Below are positions 36,831 to 46,237 of a DNA stretch of 64,000 bases, piece after piece. Under the pieces are notes generated by a model that had not been told where the DNA came from, did no database searches, and worked only from the letters and a program-made list of their open reading frames with translations. The position numbers and the translations under genes were made by a program. The stretch's first letter is position 1, and each line of letters opens with the position of its first letter. Origin of the DNA: Peribacillus glennii (GTDB taxonomy: Bacteria; Bacillota; Bacilli; Bacillales; DSM-1321); the NCBI RefSeq assembly GCF_003429105.1, contig NZ_QVTD01000021.1, positions 24,392-88,391 on the forward strand, read 5' to 3'.

Positions 36831-38522
36831 TTAAATTTTGAACCTTTTCACCATATCTTGAAGTTCCTCTGCCATTGAAGCAAGAGAAGTTGACGATGCA
36901 TTAATCTCTTGCATAGATGCAAGTTGTTCTTCTGTTGCTGCTGCTACGTCCCCTGACATAGAACTATTCTGTTTTGCTGCTTGAGTAATTAATTCAGCAG
37001 ATTCTGCCACTTCTTCTACACTCGCTGATATTTGTTGTACTGTTGCAGTTATTTCTTCAATCTGCGGAGTTATGTTTCTCGTACTATCAAGAATCGTCGC
37101 AAATTTGCTCGAAGTATCTGTTGAAACTTGTACACCCTTCTCTGCATTTTCCATTACTTCTCTCATAATCTTAACTGATTGTTCTGTATCTTTTTGTATT
37201 ACCGCAATTAAATCAGCAATTAATTTTGTTGATGATTGTGATTGCTCGGCTAACTTTCTTACTTCATCGGCAACTACAGCAAACCCTTTTCCATGTTCCC
37301 CGGCTCTAGCAGCTTCAATCGCCGCGTTAAGGGCCAACAGATTTGTCTGGTCTGCAATTCCGCTTATTACATCAAGAATCTTACCAATTTCTTGAGATCG
37401 TTCTGATAGCTGGGTAATAACTTCGTTGGATTCACTTACAGATTTATGAATAAAACGCATTTGTGAGAGGTTATCTTGAACAAATTTACTACCTTCTTCA
37501 GCTTCACTTGTAGTCTCTCTTGCTAATTCAGAAACACTTGCAGAACTTTCACTAATTCTTAATACGCCTTGAAGTACTTCTTTTAAGGAGTCTGAGTTTT
37601 TCTCTAAAGCGTGGCCTGCATTTTCAGCTACGCTTGCAATCTCTGATATAGATGTGGCAACTGTTTCTGAAGCTGTAGTTGATTGTTCCGCACTAGAATT
37701 CAATTGTTCTGCTGAGGCAGCAACAAGGTCTGCATTTGACGAAATACCGGTAACTACTTCTTTCAGGTTATCTGTCATTTGTTCAAAAGATTGGTTAAGT
37801 TCATAAATTTCATCCTTGCTTTTTAACTTTATTTTTTCAATGTTTAAATCACCAGAAGCAACTTGTTTTACTGCAGATGCTAATTGCTCAAGAGAACGAC
37901 TTATGTTTTTTGACATCCAAATACCAGTGGCTATTGCAATCATTGCAGCTATGGAGCTAATAACCAATGGTAATGTCATATTTCTTTCAGAAACTGCATA
38001 AGTTTGTTCTGTTTGTTTCTTTACCACTTCTTGTTCAAGCCACTCGTTAAAAGAAGCAGCAGTTTCGGCCATCTCTGAACTAATAGGAACAATGTTTTCT
38101 CTATTCATCTTTAAAGTTTCTTCTTTATTAACAGCTGCATGTTCCATTACTTTTACCGACTCTGCTTGCCAATCTGCATTCAATTTTTCTAACTTATCTA
38201 ATGTATCAAAAGATTCCTGTCTTGTTGCTATTTTCCTGGATTCTACAATTAGTTGGTTGATCTCGTTATGTGTTTCATCGATTCGTTCCCGCATTTCAGG
38301 GTCGTTATACAATAAGTATCCATGTAGGTAACCGATTTTCTTTGCAAGTCCAGTTTCTATGTTTTGTACTTTACCACTTAATGCAGTGGCATTTTCAAGC
38401 AAATATTTATAAGAATCATTCGTTTCTTTCATATTAAGATATGAATACAAAGCAGAAATTCCAAATATGATGGAAATTGCTATGAAACTTCCAACAATTT
38501 TTTTACTGATTGATAAGTTCAT
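36831..38522 (-). CDS. Methyl-accepting chemotaxis protein, transmembrane
   Basis: 563 residues. Membrane segment 1 is at about 9-29 ([20 protein letters not shown]), followed by a helical four-helix-bundle sensor. Membrane segment 2 is near 182-203 ([19 protein letters not shown]), then HAMP (205-258) and a long coiled-coil signalling domain with the tip [18 protein letters not shown] and [13 protein letters not shown]. It reports a ligand to CheA/CheW and flagella. A SigD-type promoter lies upstream. Confidence 0.93.
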   Translation of the reverse strand: MNLSISKKIVGSFIAISIIFGISALYSYLNMKETNDSYKYLLENATALSGKVQNIETGLAKKIGYLHGYLLYNDPEMRERIDETHNEINQLIVESRKIATRQESFDTLDKLEKLNADWQAESVKVMEHAAVNKEETLKMNRENIVPISSEMAETAASFNEWLEQEVVKKQTEQTYAVSERNMTLPLVISSIAAMIAIATGIWMSKNISRSLEQLASAVKQVASGDLNIEKIKLKSKDEIYELNQSFEQMTDNLKEVVTGISSNADLVAASAEQLNSSAEQSTTASETVATSISEIASVAENAGHALEKNSDSLKEVLQGVLRISESSASVSELARETTSEAEEGSKFVQDNLSQMRFIHKSVSESNEVITQLSERSQEIGKILDVISGIADQTNLLALNAAIEAARAGEHGKGFAVVADEVRKLAEQSQSSTKLIADLIAVIQKDTEQSVKIMREVMENAEKGVQVSTDTSSKFATILDSTRNITPQIEEITATVQQISASVEEVAESAELITQAAKQNSSMSGDVAAATEEQLASMQEINASSTSLASMAEELQDMVKRFKI

Positions 38523-38554
38523 TAACTCGTTCCCCTTTTATGTGATTATTGATA

Positions 38555-38581
38555 ACATCGACAGATTTGCATCAGAATTTA
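38555..38581 (-). promoter_or_regulatory. Sigma-D-type motility promoter
   Basis: On the minus strand, TAAA, 15 nt, GTCGATGT against the SigD consensus TAAA-N15-GCCGATAT (two mismatches), 33 nt before the receptor start. Confidence 0.6.
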
Positions 38582-38795
38582 ATAAAATTCGAGAAATTTA
38601 TCGAGTATTGTATGAGAGTATAATTTTTTGATGTGGCTAAGTTCGTTATCGTATATTCATTTCAATTATTTGCAATAACTTGAAAGATATTGAAATAAGT
38701 AAACTGCAAAATCCTTTTCACTTTGCATATTTTTGTTAAAAAGGCAAGAAAGCTGCGAGTAAACCGTTCCGCCGTTTAAATTAAAACGTGAAAAA

Positions 38796-38821
38796 AGTGC
38801 GAATATGATAATATTCGCACT
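38796..38821 (-). terminator. Intrinsic terminator
   Basis: AGTGCGAATAT, loop GATA, ATATTCGCACT. Eleven perfect pairs, with T6 on the minus strand. It lies downstream of the decayed secreted-protein gene. Confidence 0.8.
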
Positions 38822-38972
38822 CTACACACCCTTCCTCTTAGTTGAGGTCATTATAACTTATTGCTTCGTATACTTGTTGTTCACATTTACTATGTGAACC
38901 GCATAATCCCCACCTTGTCGATTATGGCTTGTTTCAGGAATATATCATGGGGAAGTAGTCAATAATGAATTA

Positions 38973-39003
38973 AACGATAATCATCATTATTTGTACGGAT
39001 AAT
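38973..39003 (+). repeat. 31-bp direct repeat, right copy
   Basis: AACGATAAT, spacer CATCAT, TATTTGTACGGATAAT, exactly 4500 bp from the left copy and in the same orientation. A further TACGATAAT lies at 39013. A dif-like right arm (TTATGTAAGCT, one mismatch to the dif arm) follows at 39069-39079. Confidence 0.75.
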
Positions 39004-39098
39004 CAGCTTTTCTACGATAATTTATGAGAACATTCAATAATTGAAAAAGTGCAACCAAGGTATAAATATTATGTAAGCTAAAAATAAACTTAATACTA

Positions 39099-39973
39099 TC
39101 ATGGGATCACACTCTCAAGTTTTACAAATTTCAATTTTGTATTTTTTGGTTTGTTCATACTACCCGCTTTACCATCTTTAATCCCTAATGCTATGTATTC
39201 TTTCTTTTTCACTTCGTCCTTTTTTGCAATTGTCTTATTGAAACCCTGAGTATATGAAGATTTTAAGGAATTTACCGAAGCGTAATGCGGCACAACTAAT
39301 TTATCTTGCTTTTTACCAAGTAAGTATCCTTCTTTCTTGGCAGTTATATGTTGGTTTTCTAGCTGCTCGCTTCCTTTTTGATATCCTTCATCAGATCCAC
39401 TGGCGTAGCCCTCTTGGTATGCATCTGAACCGCTTGTAATTGAATTTTTACTAGTGGTACCTTTTTGACCAGCAATCAACCCGGCTTAATATCCAGCCTT
39501 TTTACCCTTAGCTTCGTCCTGCACTGCGGCCTTTTCTGCGAGTTGAGCGGGACTTCCGTTAATTTTGGCAGTATCATAGCCACCGGGAGCCTCACAGGGT
39601 ATCCCGTCATCCACAGAATTTCCCCAGCCATCCAATCTTTCTGGATCATTTGTTTTGCTGTATCCTTTACTGTTCAAATATTCAACAACTTCATCATAAC
39701 TGGAGAAATCGGTGCAATCCTTATCCCAAGAATCATTTGAATTCGCTGACGAATCCGGGCTTGAAGAACTTTGGGATGAAGGTGTACTGGGTTCCATTGC
39801 TCCTCCATGTGTATGGTATTGCCCTGTTTGAAGTCCCCAGCTTCCACAATTAGTCCTACATGTATGGCCGCCACTTGAATCAGTTCTCCCTGGGTGAGCA
39901 TGGGCATCCTTTCAAATATTAAAACAAGGACAATCATCAATAAAAACACCGGAACAAAAATCATCCATCTTTT
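39099..39973 (-). pseudogene. Secreted YHYH/excalibur calcium-binding protein, decayed
   Basis: The signal segment MKRWMIFVPVFLLMIVLVLIF is in one frame. The mature start HAHPGRTDSSGGHTCRTNCG...TGQYHTHGG is in another, a frameshift at about 39895. That frame runs through the excalibur motif DKDCTDFSSYDEVVEYLNSKG...DDGIPCE to an in-frame TAA (39486-39488). The same frame resumes with AGLIAGQKG and Gly/Tyr/Glu-rich repeats (YQEGYASGSDEGYQKG). Two lesions in one gene make it a pseudogene. Confidence 0.75.
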
Positions 39974-40241
39974 CATTAATCCTTTCCCTTTATACAATTG
40001 TCTTTTTCTAAATTTTTCTAATAGCGGGGCAACAGTGTAAATAACTATTTTCAGTGTTCTCCAAATATTAATTGATAATTTCTTACTTCAAATGATGTAA
40101 AAATATAATTTTGGCTGACGGCTGCCGGTGTTCATAGTAAGAATGGTGTAACATTTCTAACAAATATTCACACAATTTACAAACTATACACAAGGTATCA
40201 ATCCCCCGTTGTCGTATCCTTCCGTTATAAAGGAGGAATAA

Positions 40242-40555
40242 ATATGCACGTAATTGAAAAGGGAAAAACATATTACTTTTCACAATGTGAAACGTCGTAA
40301 CATCGGAATACTTGTTGGCGAAAATGATGAATCCGTTTTTCAAGTTCTTGTCACTATAAGAGCGAACAACCACCTTACGAAGAATATATAGGGATTGGGC
40401 AAGGATAAATGCCAGAAAATGCTTTAAGAAAGGTTTTGATGAGTTACAACAGGAAAGCTCCAAACGGATTTAAGATATTGCTGCAGACGATAGGAGGAGT
40501 GACAATAGCCCAGCATGCTTTTTTATGGTACTTTTTTAAACTGCTCTGTCAAATA
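40242..40555 (+). pseudogene. Frame-shifted small gene, unknown
   Basis: AAAGGAGGAATAA precedes ATG 40242, but the frame (MHVIEKGKTYYF) stops after 18 codons. Neighbouring frames continue with protein-like text (VKRRNIGILVGENDESVFQVLV, then PPYEEYIGIGQG and RKVLMSYNRKAPNGFKILL). It looks like a real gene with two or more indels. No family recognised. Confidence 0.4.
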
Positions 40556-40571
40556 AACAAGAAAGGATGAC

Positions 40572-40601
40572 AAAAGGTCCACCTCAAGTCGGACCTTTTG
40601 T
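40572..40601. terminator. Bidirectional intrinsic terminator
   Basis: AAAAGGTCC (40572-40580) and GGACCTTTT (40591-40599) pair perfectly. It lies just beyond the stop of the MFS gene and of the decayed gene on the other strand. Confidence 0.8.
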
Positions 40602-40631
40602 TTAATTCGCTATGATTAAAACAAAGAGGCA

Positions 40632-41954
40632 CTACATATGCTGATAAAATGTAGTTTGATTAGTTCGTTTGTATTGCAGGAATAACCATGAAATCGATAG
40701 CAAAAAGCATTTCAAGCCCGCTAACCAGAGTAAATTTGTAAGTCCTAGTTTATTTTCAAGCGTGTAACCTAAAATAGGTCCTAGGGCGGCCCCTAAATCG
40801 ACTACAATTGTAAAGGTTGTCATAATAAAAATTCTATTCGCAACCCTTGCAGTATGTTCAGTGACAAGCCCATCCATTATGGTTGTAAGTGACGATGCCA
40901 CCAATAAATGAATTAATAGTATCGGTAACCAAATTAATATTGGCAAGTCGATGGGTAACACCAAGAGGGTGAGGAAAGCCAACGCTAAGAACAAAGCTAG
41001 TGTCCTATTTTTGTATTGGACTTTATCCAATAACCTCCCTACTTTCGGAACTACGAAAGGTGCAATTCCCCATCTTAATGCCTGTATAAGTCCAGCGACT
41101 GTTGCAGCTCCAATAATCACTTCAAACAGGTTAATGTGATTGGAATATTTAACATGAATAAGATGGCTTAGCGTTGCTGTAATCATCCCTTCAAAAAGCA
41201 TAGTTAACAAAAATGCCGTGATCATAATCATGATGAGCTTTTGATTAAAAATCGATTTTATATTGGGAAGCAATAATTGATGTGTTCCCGCTGTTTCCTT
41301 TTTGTTTGCGAATGTAGGAATGTATTTAAAGATAAATGGGATGGTCATCAATGCGGTCAAACCGAGGGCGGTACTGATCACCATCACCCCAAATAAGTCG
41401 GCAAATATCCCTCCTAATAACATCCCAATTAGGCTTCCAAGACGGTACAGCCCATTATAACTTCCCATTAAATATCCACGGTTTGAATCAGAAGAGAGTT
41501 CTAAAACCATTAAATATGCACCTAGCTTAAACATTGACCATGAGAATCCCCAAACTGAGCGTAGAATAATCCAGATACTAAAATTCTCTACAACCCCGTA
41601 ACTAATGGTCGTGATACTGCTAAACAAAACGGCAATCAGGATTCCCGTTCGGAAGTTTATTTTTTTGTAGATATACCCGATGATAGGATTTAAAGGCAGT
41701 CGTACAAATCGGTTCACAGACAGAAGGATGCCTACCTGTACCAATGAAGTAAGTCCAACCTCTTTCCAGTGTGTCGGGAGTACAATATAGAGCATAGAGT
41801 CTCCCGCTAAACAAAAGGCAGTAATAAGGGCAAGTGCTATAACAGGTTGTTTATTTTGTTCAATAGTGGAGTCACCCCTCGGTTCCTGCAAAACAAGACC
41901 AATCTGAGACTGGCCTTTAGTTTTAACCACAGCAGGATTTAATTTAAATCTCAA
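40632..41954 (-). CDS. MFS transporter
   Basis: 440 residues with about 12 membrane segments. VNRFVRLPLNPIIGYIYKKINFRTG is the loop 2-3 motif and RSVWGFSWSMFKLGAYLMV a conserved helix. The TTG start overlaps the 3' end of the decayed flavoprotein gene upstream, so the two were one operon. A drug or metal-compound exporter is possible, but the substrate cannot be read from sequence. Confidence 0.82.
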   Translation of the reverse strand: MRFKLNPAVVKTKGQSQIGLVLQEPRGDSTIEQNKQPVIALALITAFCLAGDSMLYIVLPTHWKEVGLTSLVQVGILLSVNRFVRLPLNPIIGYIYKKINFRTGILIAVLFSSITTISYGVVENFSIWIILRSVWGFSWSMFKLGAYLMVLELSSDSNRGYLMGSYNGLYRLGSLIGMLLGGIFADLFGVMVISTALGLTALMTIPFIFKYIPTFANKKETAGTHQLLLPNIKSIFNQKLIMIMITAFLLTMLFEGMITATLSHLIHVKYSNHINLFEVIIGAATVAGLIQALRWGIAPFVVPKVGRLLDKVQYKNRTLALFLALAFLTLLVLPIDLPILIWLPILLIHLLVASSLTTIMDGLVTEHTARVANRIFIMTTFTIVVDLGAALGPILGYTLENKLGLTNLLWLAGLKCFLLSISWLFLQYKRTNQTTFYQHM

Positions 41955-42681
41955 TCTTTACAGGGACACTGGTTCCGCAACAAGGATTTGTTGCAAAACG
42001 CTCCTTTTCTACCGAGCAAGACGCCGACTCACAATTATCGACTGAGGTAGTATCGTCTTCACAGCAGTTTGCTAAATTAACACTGTACACGCTTGTTTCA
42101 GGGAGTTCTAGATGAACTTCTTTTGCACCTGTAAGATCCCCCGTTAAATATGCGACTACTGATCTTACCTGTTCATAACCTGTAGCGAGCAAGAATGTTG
42201 GTGCTCTACCATAGCTTTTCATACCGACAATTTAGAAATCCTTTTCAGGCTGCCTGAGTTCTTCTTCACCATGTGGTCGCACCGTTCCACAGCTGTGAAT
42301 GTTTGGGTCAATTAGTGGAGCAAGAGCCTCTACACTTTCGACAACTGAATCCAGGCTTAATCTTACTTCGTTTAAGAATGATGTATCGGGTCTGAATCCC
42401 GTGCTAACCACGATTTCATCGATGCCATCGATTGAGGTTTGCTCTCCGTTAAGGTCCCCTGTGATAATGATTTTCTCATTCTTGGAAGAAACTTCATGGA
42501 TATGAAATGGTGTCAGGATATTTACATTTTCGGATTCCACGAATTGTTGAATCTTAATTCCTAGCTCCCCTCTCGCTGGCAAACCATCGCTTTCTTGACC
42601 ACCATATACATCTGCTATTTTTTTCTTGTAAATAAACCCCAGTTGCCTTACTATGTGTTCTTCTCCAGCTTTACCCAGCAT
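41944..42681 (-). pseudogene. FAD/NAD(P)-dependent oxidoreductase, truncated and interrupted
   Basis: Two same-frame pieces flank an in-frame TAA (42232-42234) between PEKDF and IVGMKSYGRAPTFLLATGYEQVRS. GIDEIVVSTGFRPDTSFL is the second dinucleotide-fold region. The N-terminal FAD fold is missing: before YKKKIADVYGGQESD the frame carries MLGKAGEEHIVRQLGF, which belongs to the neighbouring small protein. The C-terminus is Cys-rich (ANCCEDD, NCESASCS, NPCCG), as in some flavoproteins of metalloid-resistance clusters. Confidence 0.7.
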
Positions 42682-42948
42682 CTATTCCCAGGTTGAGAAT
42701 TCCGTTTGTTTCGCCACATACTTATCTAATTCTTTTTTATTGATCTTTTCGAAGTCATCGTTCTTTTTAAATTCAAAAGGACTTTTATCGAAGAAATCTT
42801 GGATGGATGAGTTGTTTGTGTACTTACTCATGAAATTGTCAGTAAACAATTCTTCAAAACTGACTGTTTGTTTCTTTTCCAGCTTTTCTGTTTTTCTTTC
42901 CATGTTTTTTAGATTTTTTTGTAAATCATCTGAACTGTCATATACCAT
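42682..42948 (-). CDS. Small acidic protein paired with the HNH gene, apparently C-terminally truncated
   Basis: 88 residues, highly charged (VSFEELFTDNFMSKYTNNSSIQDFF, DDFEKINKKELDKYVAKQTEFSTWE). It ends at TAG 42682-42684, but the same frame goes on as MLGKAGEEHIVRQLGF, which looks like its natural C-terminus. A nonsense mutation is therefore likely. It overlaps the HNH gene by 40 nt. Function unknown. Confidence 0.5.
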   Translation of the reverse strand: MVYDSSDDLQKNLKNMERKTEKLEKKQTVSFEELFTDNFMSKYTNNSSIQDFFDKSPFEFKKNDDFEKINKKELDKYVAKQTEFSTWE

Positions 42949-43481
42949 TGTTTGATAATCGTTATCGTTAGCAACTCCTGATGATTTTCAACATACTCCA
43001 TAAACCAGTGTATCATCCCATCCCACTCGGAAAATTTTCCTGGTTCATACAATTTCCAACCCAGTTCCTCCAAAGTAAAATTGGATTTGGCACTGTTTCT
43101 TAACATAGAAGTGGATACTAAATTCTCACTATTATTTTCTCCACCTTTTACTATGGGTACAATATGGTCCATCGTCGGTGAAAGATCCCAATAAGCCGGA
43201 TGGCATTCGTTCACCTTCCAATTTGGATGATAAGGAAATTGATTAGGGTAAGTTTCCGATAAAACTCTTAATACAGGAGGGAAAATAAGTTTTTGACCGC
43301 TGTATCGATCGATAAACCCGTCCCGGATTAATATATTAAGCATCTGTAATTTTGAGTAGGATCGCTTAGCATATTCTAGTCCATAAAAAGGATAGTGCTT
43401 AGTGAGAAGAGCTTCTCCTTTATCTCTCTTCCCGCTCATTAAATTACTACACACTTCACTTATAACATTTGCTTTCTCCAA
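42909..43481 (-). CDS. HNH endonuclease domain protein
   Basis: 190 residues. TMDHIVPIVKGGENNSENLVSTSMLRNSAKSN is the beta-beta-alpha metal HNH motif (DH...N...N). The N-terminal 90 residues are not a recognised domain. A restriction-like or homing role cannot be decided; no methyltransferase is nearby. The TTG start follows AGAGGTG. It overlaps the small acidic protein gene downstream. Confidence 0.75.
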   Translation of the reverse strand: MEKANVISEVCSNLMSGKRDKGEALLTKHYPFYGLEYAKRSYSKLQMLNILIRDGFIDRYSGQKLIFPPVLRVLSETYPNQFPYHPNWKVNECHPAYWDLSPTMDHIVPIVKGGENNSENLVSTSMLRNSAKSNFTLEELGWKLYEPGKFSEWDGMIHWFMEYVENHQELLTITIIKQWYMTVQMIYKKI

Positions 43482-43618
43482 TATGAGTCACCTCTCTAAT
43501 AACCATTTTTACATTTGAATACATTGACTATTGGATAGATATTACCTCAAAGAGAAAATACGGAAACCAGTAAAAATGACAATGCGAACGGTTTAATAAA
43601 CAGGACACAACACCTTTT

Positions 43619-43658
43619 TCAATTAACGCCCCCTATAGTTTAAATACATTTTTTCACA
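43619..43658 (+). repeat. Cassette-boundary repeat, right arm only
   Basis: AACGCCCCCTATAGTTTAA followed by TACATTTTTTCACA, matching the right arm and extended flank of the copies at 57710 and 58989. The left arm is not recognisable. Confidence 0.6.
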
Positions 43659-43678
43659 AACTTTTCTTTGTTACAGGC

Positions 43679-43705
43679 ATGCTGCCCCTTTAGTTGAATA
43701 ACAAA
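43679..43705 (+). repeat. Cassette-boundary repeat, left arm only
   Basis: CTGCCCCTTTAGTTGAATAA is identical to the left arm of other copies. It lies 20 nt from the preceding right arm, so nothing codes between the two. Confidence 0.6.
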
Positions 43706-43760
43706 ATCAGTCATTAATGGTGTCGTTAAAGGATTATTTCCCCTGAATGAGGACTTTTTT

Positions 43761-44255
43761 TTGTTTGAAAAACAAATAAATAATGGAGTGGATGCATTTT
43801 TAAATGCCTTCTTTATTAATTTTAGTACATACAAGGATGCCTTAATAAAGTCCCAAAGAGAATTGGTCGAAAATCTGTCCGTACCTATTATACCAATTTC
43901 ACCAACAATATGTATTTTGCCGTTAATTGGAACGGTCGATACTTTCCGAACAAATGTGATGGAAGAAAAGGTCTTACAGGAAATAGGAAAATTACGTATT
44001 CAAACTTTGATTTTGGATTTGTCAGGGATTGCAGAGATGGATAATGAAGTAATTGATCATTTATTGAAAATTATCGATGGCAGTTCAATGATGGAATGTC
44101 GGACTGTTATAACTGGGTTGAGAGCTGAGGTCGTTAGAAAAATGATCCATTTAGGTTTCAGGTTTGGAAAGGACACCGAAACATTTGGATCTTTACAACA
44201 AGCATTGAATAAGCACATAAGTTACTTGGAATTAGATATTAAATCCAATTTTTAG
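43761..44255 (+). CDS. STAS-domain protein (RsbR/RsbS-like)
   Basis: 164 residues. VPIIPISPTICILPLIGTVDTFR opens a STAS domain, and LILDLSGIAEMDNEVIDHLLKI carries the D-x-S-G phosphorylation-type motif. RsbR proteins have a longer N-terminal globin-like domain, so this is a shortened form. It could join a stressosome. The TTG start has only a GAGG 10 nt upstream, so the N-terminus is uncertain. Confidence 0.65.
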   Translation: MFEKQINNGVDAFLNAFFINFSTYKDALIKSQRELVENLSVPIIPISPTICILPLIGTVDTFRTNVMEEKVLQEIGKLRIQTLILDLSGIAEMDNEVIDHLLKIIDGSSMMECRTVITGLRAEVVRKMIHLGFRFGKDTETFGSLQQALNKHISYLELDIKSNF

Positions 44256-44334
44256 AGAGGAGAGTTGCTTTGGCAACTCTTTTTTAATCGTAATTTTGTT
44301 TATCAGATAATCGAATCCTCTAGATTCTTTCTTG

Positions 44335-44405
44335 AACTAACCTGCCCCTTTAGTTGAAGAAGAAAAAGCCTTACTCCTTATTGAAGTAAAGCCCCGATAG
44401 TTTAA
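44335..44405 (+). repeat. Cassette-boundary repeat, full copy
   Basis: Left arm AACTAACCTGCCCCTTTAG. Central AGAAAAAGCCTTACTCC. Right arm TTGAAGTAAAGCCCCGATAG. On the minus strand CTTTACT and AGTAAGG form a stem followed by CTTTTTCTT. Lies 52 nt beyond the VOC stop codon. Confidence 0.8.
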
Positions 44406-44457
44406 GAAGAAATCATTAAAGTTGGAGATCTAAATCATTTAAAGTCCCATTCAATAT

Positions 44458-44895
44458 TTATGTGATTTTCTCCGCCAATTCTAAAATAATTCCCTCTGGA
44501 CCACGAACGTAGCATAACTTATAACTTTCTTCATATTGCTGTATCTCACTAAAAATTTCCGTGCCCTTCTTTTTCAATTTTGCAACAATAGCTTCAATAT
44601 CTTCAACTGCAAAGCAAATATGTCGGATACCCAGCGTATTTGCAAAAGGTTGCTGAATATCTTTTTCATCTGACGGCGTATAAAATTTGACTAGCTCTAT
44701 CCATGCCTGACCATCTGGCATCCCCAATCCTACACATGCCGTTTTAACATCATTAAGCCCAACTATTCTGTCCAATTGTTCTCCATCCAATTCCCATTCC
44801 GCTTGCACTTCAAGTCCTAAATCAAGAAAAAACGCTTTAGCCTCTGAAAGATCATTTACGTTTATACTCACATGATCTATTCTATCGATCTTCAT
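44458..44895 (-). CDS. VOC-superfamily (glyoxalase/methylmalonyl-CoA epimerase-like) protein
   Basis: 145 residues forming two beta-alpha-beta-beta-beta modules. The metal ligands are His8 (RIDHVSINV), His in LGIRHICFAV and Glu in GIILELAEK near the end. The full-length single-domain form is typical of metal-dependent isomerases, lyases or resistance proteins. The substrate is unknown. It is alone between two boundary repeats. Confidence 0.82.
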   Translation of the reverse strand: MKIDRIDHVSINVNDLSEAKAFFLDLGLEVQAEWELDGEQLDRIVGLNDVKTACVGLGMPDGQAWIELVKFYTPSDEKDIQQPFANTLGIRHICFAVEDIEAIVAKLKKKGTEIFSEIQQYEESYKLCYVRGPEGIILELAEKIT

Positions 44896-45000
44896 ATCTC
44901 ATACCTCCTATGTTCTTGTTATTTTCAATACCTGTATTTGTGTAAGGTTTGTTTTAAATTCTAATTGGCTTAAAACAGGAAAATATCCTTCCTTTTTCAA

Positions 45001-45088
45001 CAAACCTGCCCCTTTAGCTCAATAAGAGGAATTCAATAAAAAAGGCCTTTAATTCTTCCTGGATCAACGCACCCGTTTGCTGAAGAAG
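45001..45088 (+). repeat. Cassette-boundary repeat, full copy
   Basis: Left arm CAAACCTGCCCCTTTAG, right arm AACGCACCCGTTTG. The centre (AAAAAAGGCC...TTCTTCCTGGATC) is shared with the copy at 60175. It ends 10 nt before the GNAT stop codon on the minus strand. Confidence 0.75.
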
Positions 45089-45098
45089 ATTACAGATA

Positions 45099-45532
45099 TT
45101 AGTCAGATTGAGGTAACATTTTAATAAAGTATTTTGGGGATTCAGTAAACCCCTGTCGCATATAAAACCTATGTGCAGCTTTTCTCCTTGAATGGCAATG
45201 GACTTCGATTCTATCGCAATTTCTTTGTATTGCTAAATCAGTACAGTATTCTTCAATCTTTCGTCCTATCCCCTTACTTCTAATGTTTGTATCAACTGCA
45301 AAATAACTTATCCTTGCGAAGTATCCTCTTACAGCTAATTGAGGTATAAAATGAATGGAAATTAAAGCAAGAACCTTTTCATCTTCTTCAACACTAATAA
45401 TTCCTCATTGGTTTCCATAAGAAGTGTTTCCACTTTATCTTTTATAAATTGCTCCGTATCTGGATACTCTAACTGGGTTAATAAAGAAGAAATTTGCTTC
45501 CAATCCTCAAGATCGGCTTTTCTAATCCCCAT
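45099..45532 (-). pseudogene. GNAT acetyltransferase with a frameshift
   Basis: Starts MGIRKADLEDWKQISSLL behind GGAGAG. Shortly after KVETLLMETNE (about 45405) the homology moves to another frame: GIISVEEDEKVLALISIHF, VDTNIRSKGIGRKIEEYC (the acetyl-CoA loop) and RFYMRQGF. One indel restores the full 144-residue enzyme. It could be a real mutation or a sequencing error. Confidence 0.75.
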
Positions 45533-45593
45533 CCATTCCACTCTCCAATTTTATCAATATATTCATACCTATAAGAAACTTTGATTGTTATTC

Positions 45594-45613
45594 AAACTAA
45601 CTGCCCGTTAGCC
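45594..45613 (+). repeat. Collapsed cassette-boundary repeat
   Basis: CTAAC-TGCCC-GTTAG: the outer left end and outer right end of the repeat are fused with no centre. Confidence 0.55.
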
Positions 45614-46201
45614 ACCTATAAATCACAAAAACAGCGATTCACCACAGAGAATGAAAATGCTCCTAAGCCGTCCATGCTGTTTCTATGGCCGGAGAGGAAG
45701 GTCGATACACTATGGTGCCATTGAGCCCATCCGTTAGTCTGACTCCAACTACCACGGTGTACCACCGACTGTCGCACCCTTGATGGATAGCACTCATGGG
45801 AGATTAATCCTAATTCTGGTTGTTGCTCCAGCTGCACTTATTTTACTCCAACGAGAAAGGTTTGAATCCAAGCCATGTACCACTAATTTTATATCTAACT
45901 TTTATGAGGTCCAGCCTCTTTTTAAAAACTGGTTTTTCTGGGTCTATTTTGTATGTCTTTTTTCAGTTTTTATTTTCATGGGAGTTTTATTTGTTTTAAA
46001 GGAATAATAATTCATTTTACAAAAACCAGTTAATGGGAAATTTCGTTTAAGAACCATAAAAAAAGGTCCTGGAAACCCAGCACCCTAAAATTCATCAGCC
46101 TATTAGCTTCTTTCAATTCATCAACAACATCCAAGAGCAATTTTAAGGCACATATTTACTCCCCTTTAACTTGTATCTGTTCTAGTTCAACAACAAAACT
46201 A
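45614..46201. other. Interval with no confident gene
   Basis: A plus-strand frame ending at 46007 encodes one hydrophobic segment (WVYFVCLFSVFIFMGVLFV) but lacks a ribosome site. A minus-strand frame (45616-45837) looks protein-like but unfamiliar. Around 46040-46095 there are faint remains of repeat-like text (GGTCCTGG, CAGCACCC). Confidence 0.35.
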
Positions 46202-46231
46202 AATGAAGTTGCTATTCTATGCAACTTCATT
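46202..46231 (-). terminator. Intrinsic terminator of the soluble chemotaxis protein gene
   Basis: AATGAAGTTGC and GCAACTTCATT pair perfectly around an 8-nt loop, just beyond the stop codon. A T-rich tract follows on the minus strand. Confidence 0.75.
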
Positions 46232-46237
46232 TTTGCA

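Noticed and set aside
45616..45837. 73-codon minus-strand ORF
   Set aside because: Protein-like composition but no ribosome site or known motif; left as part of an unexplained interval.
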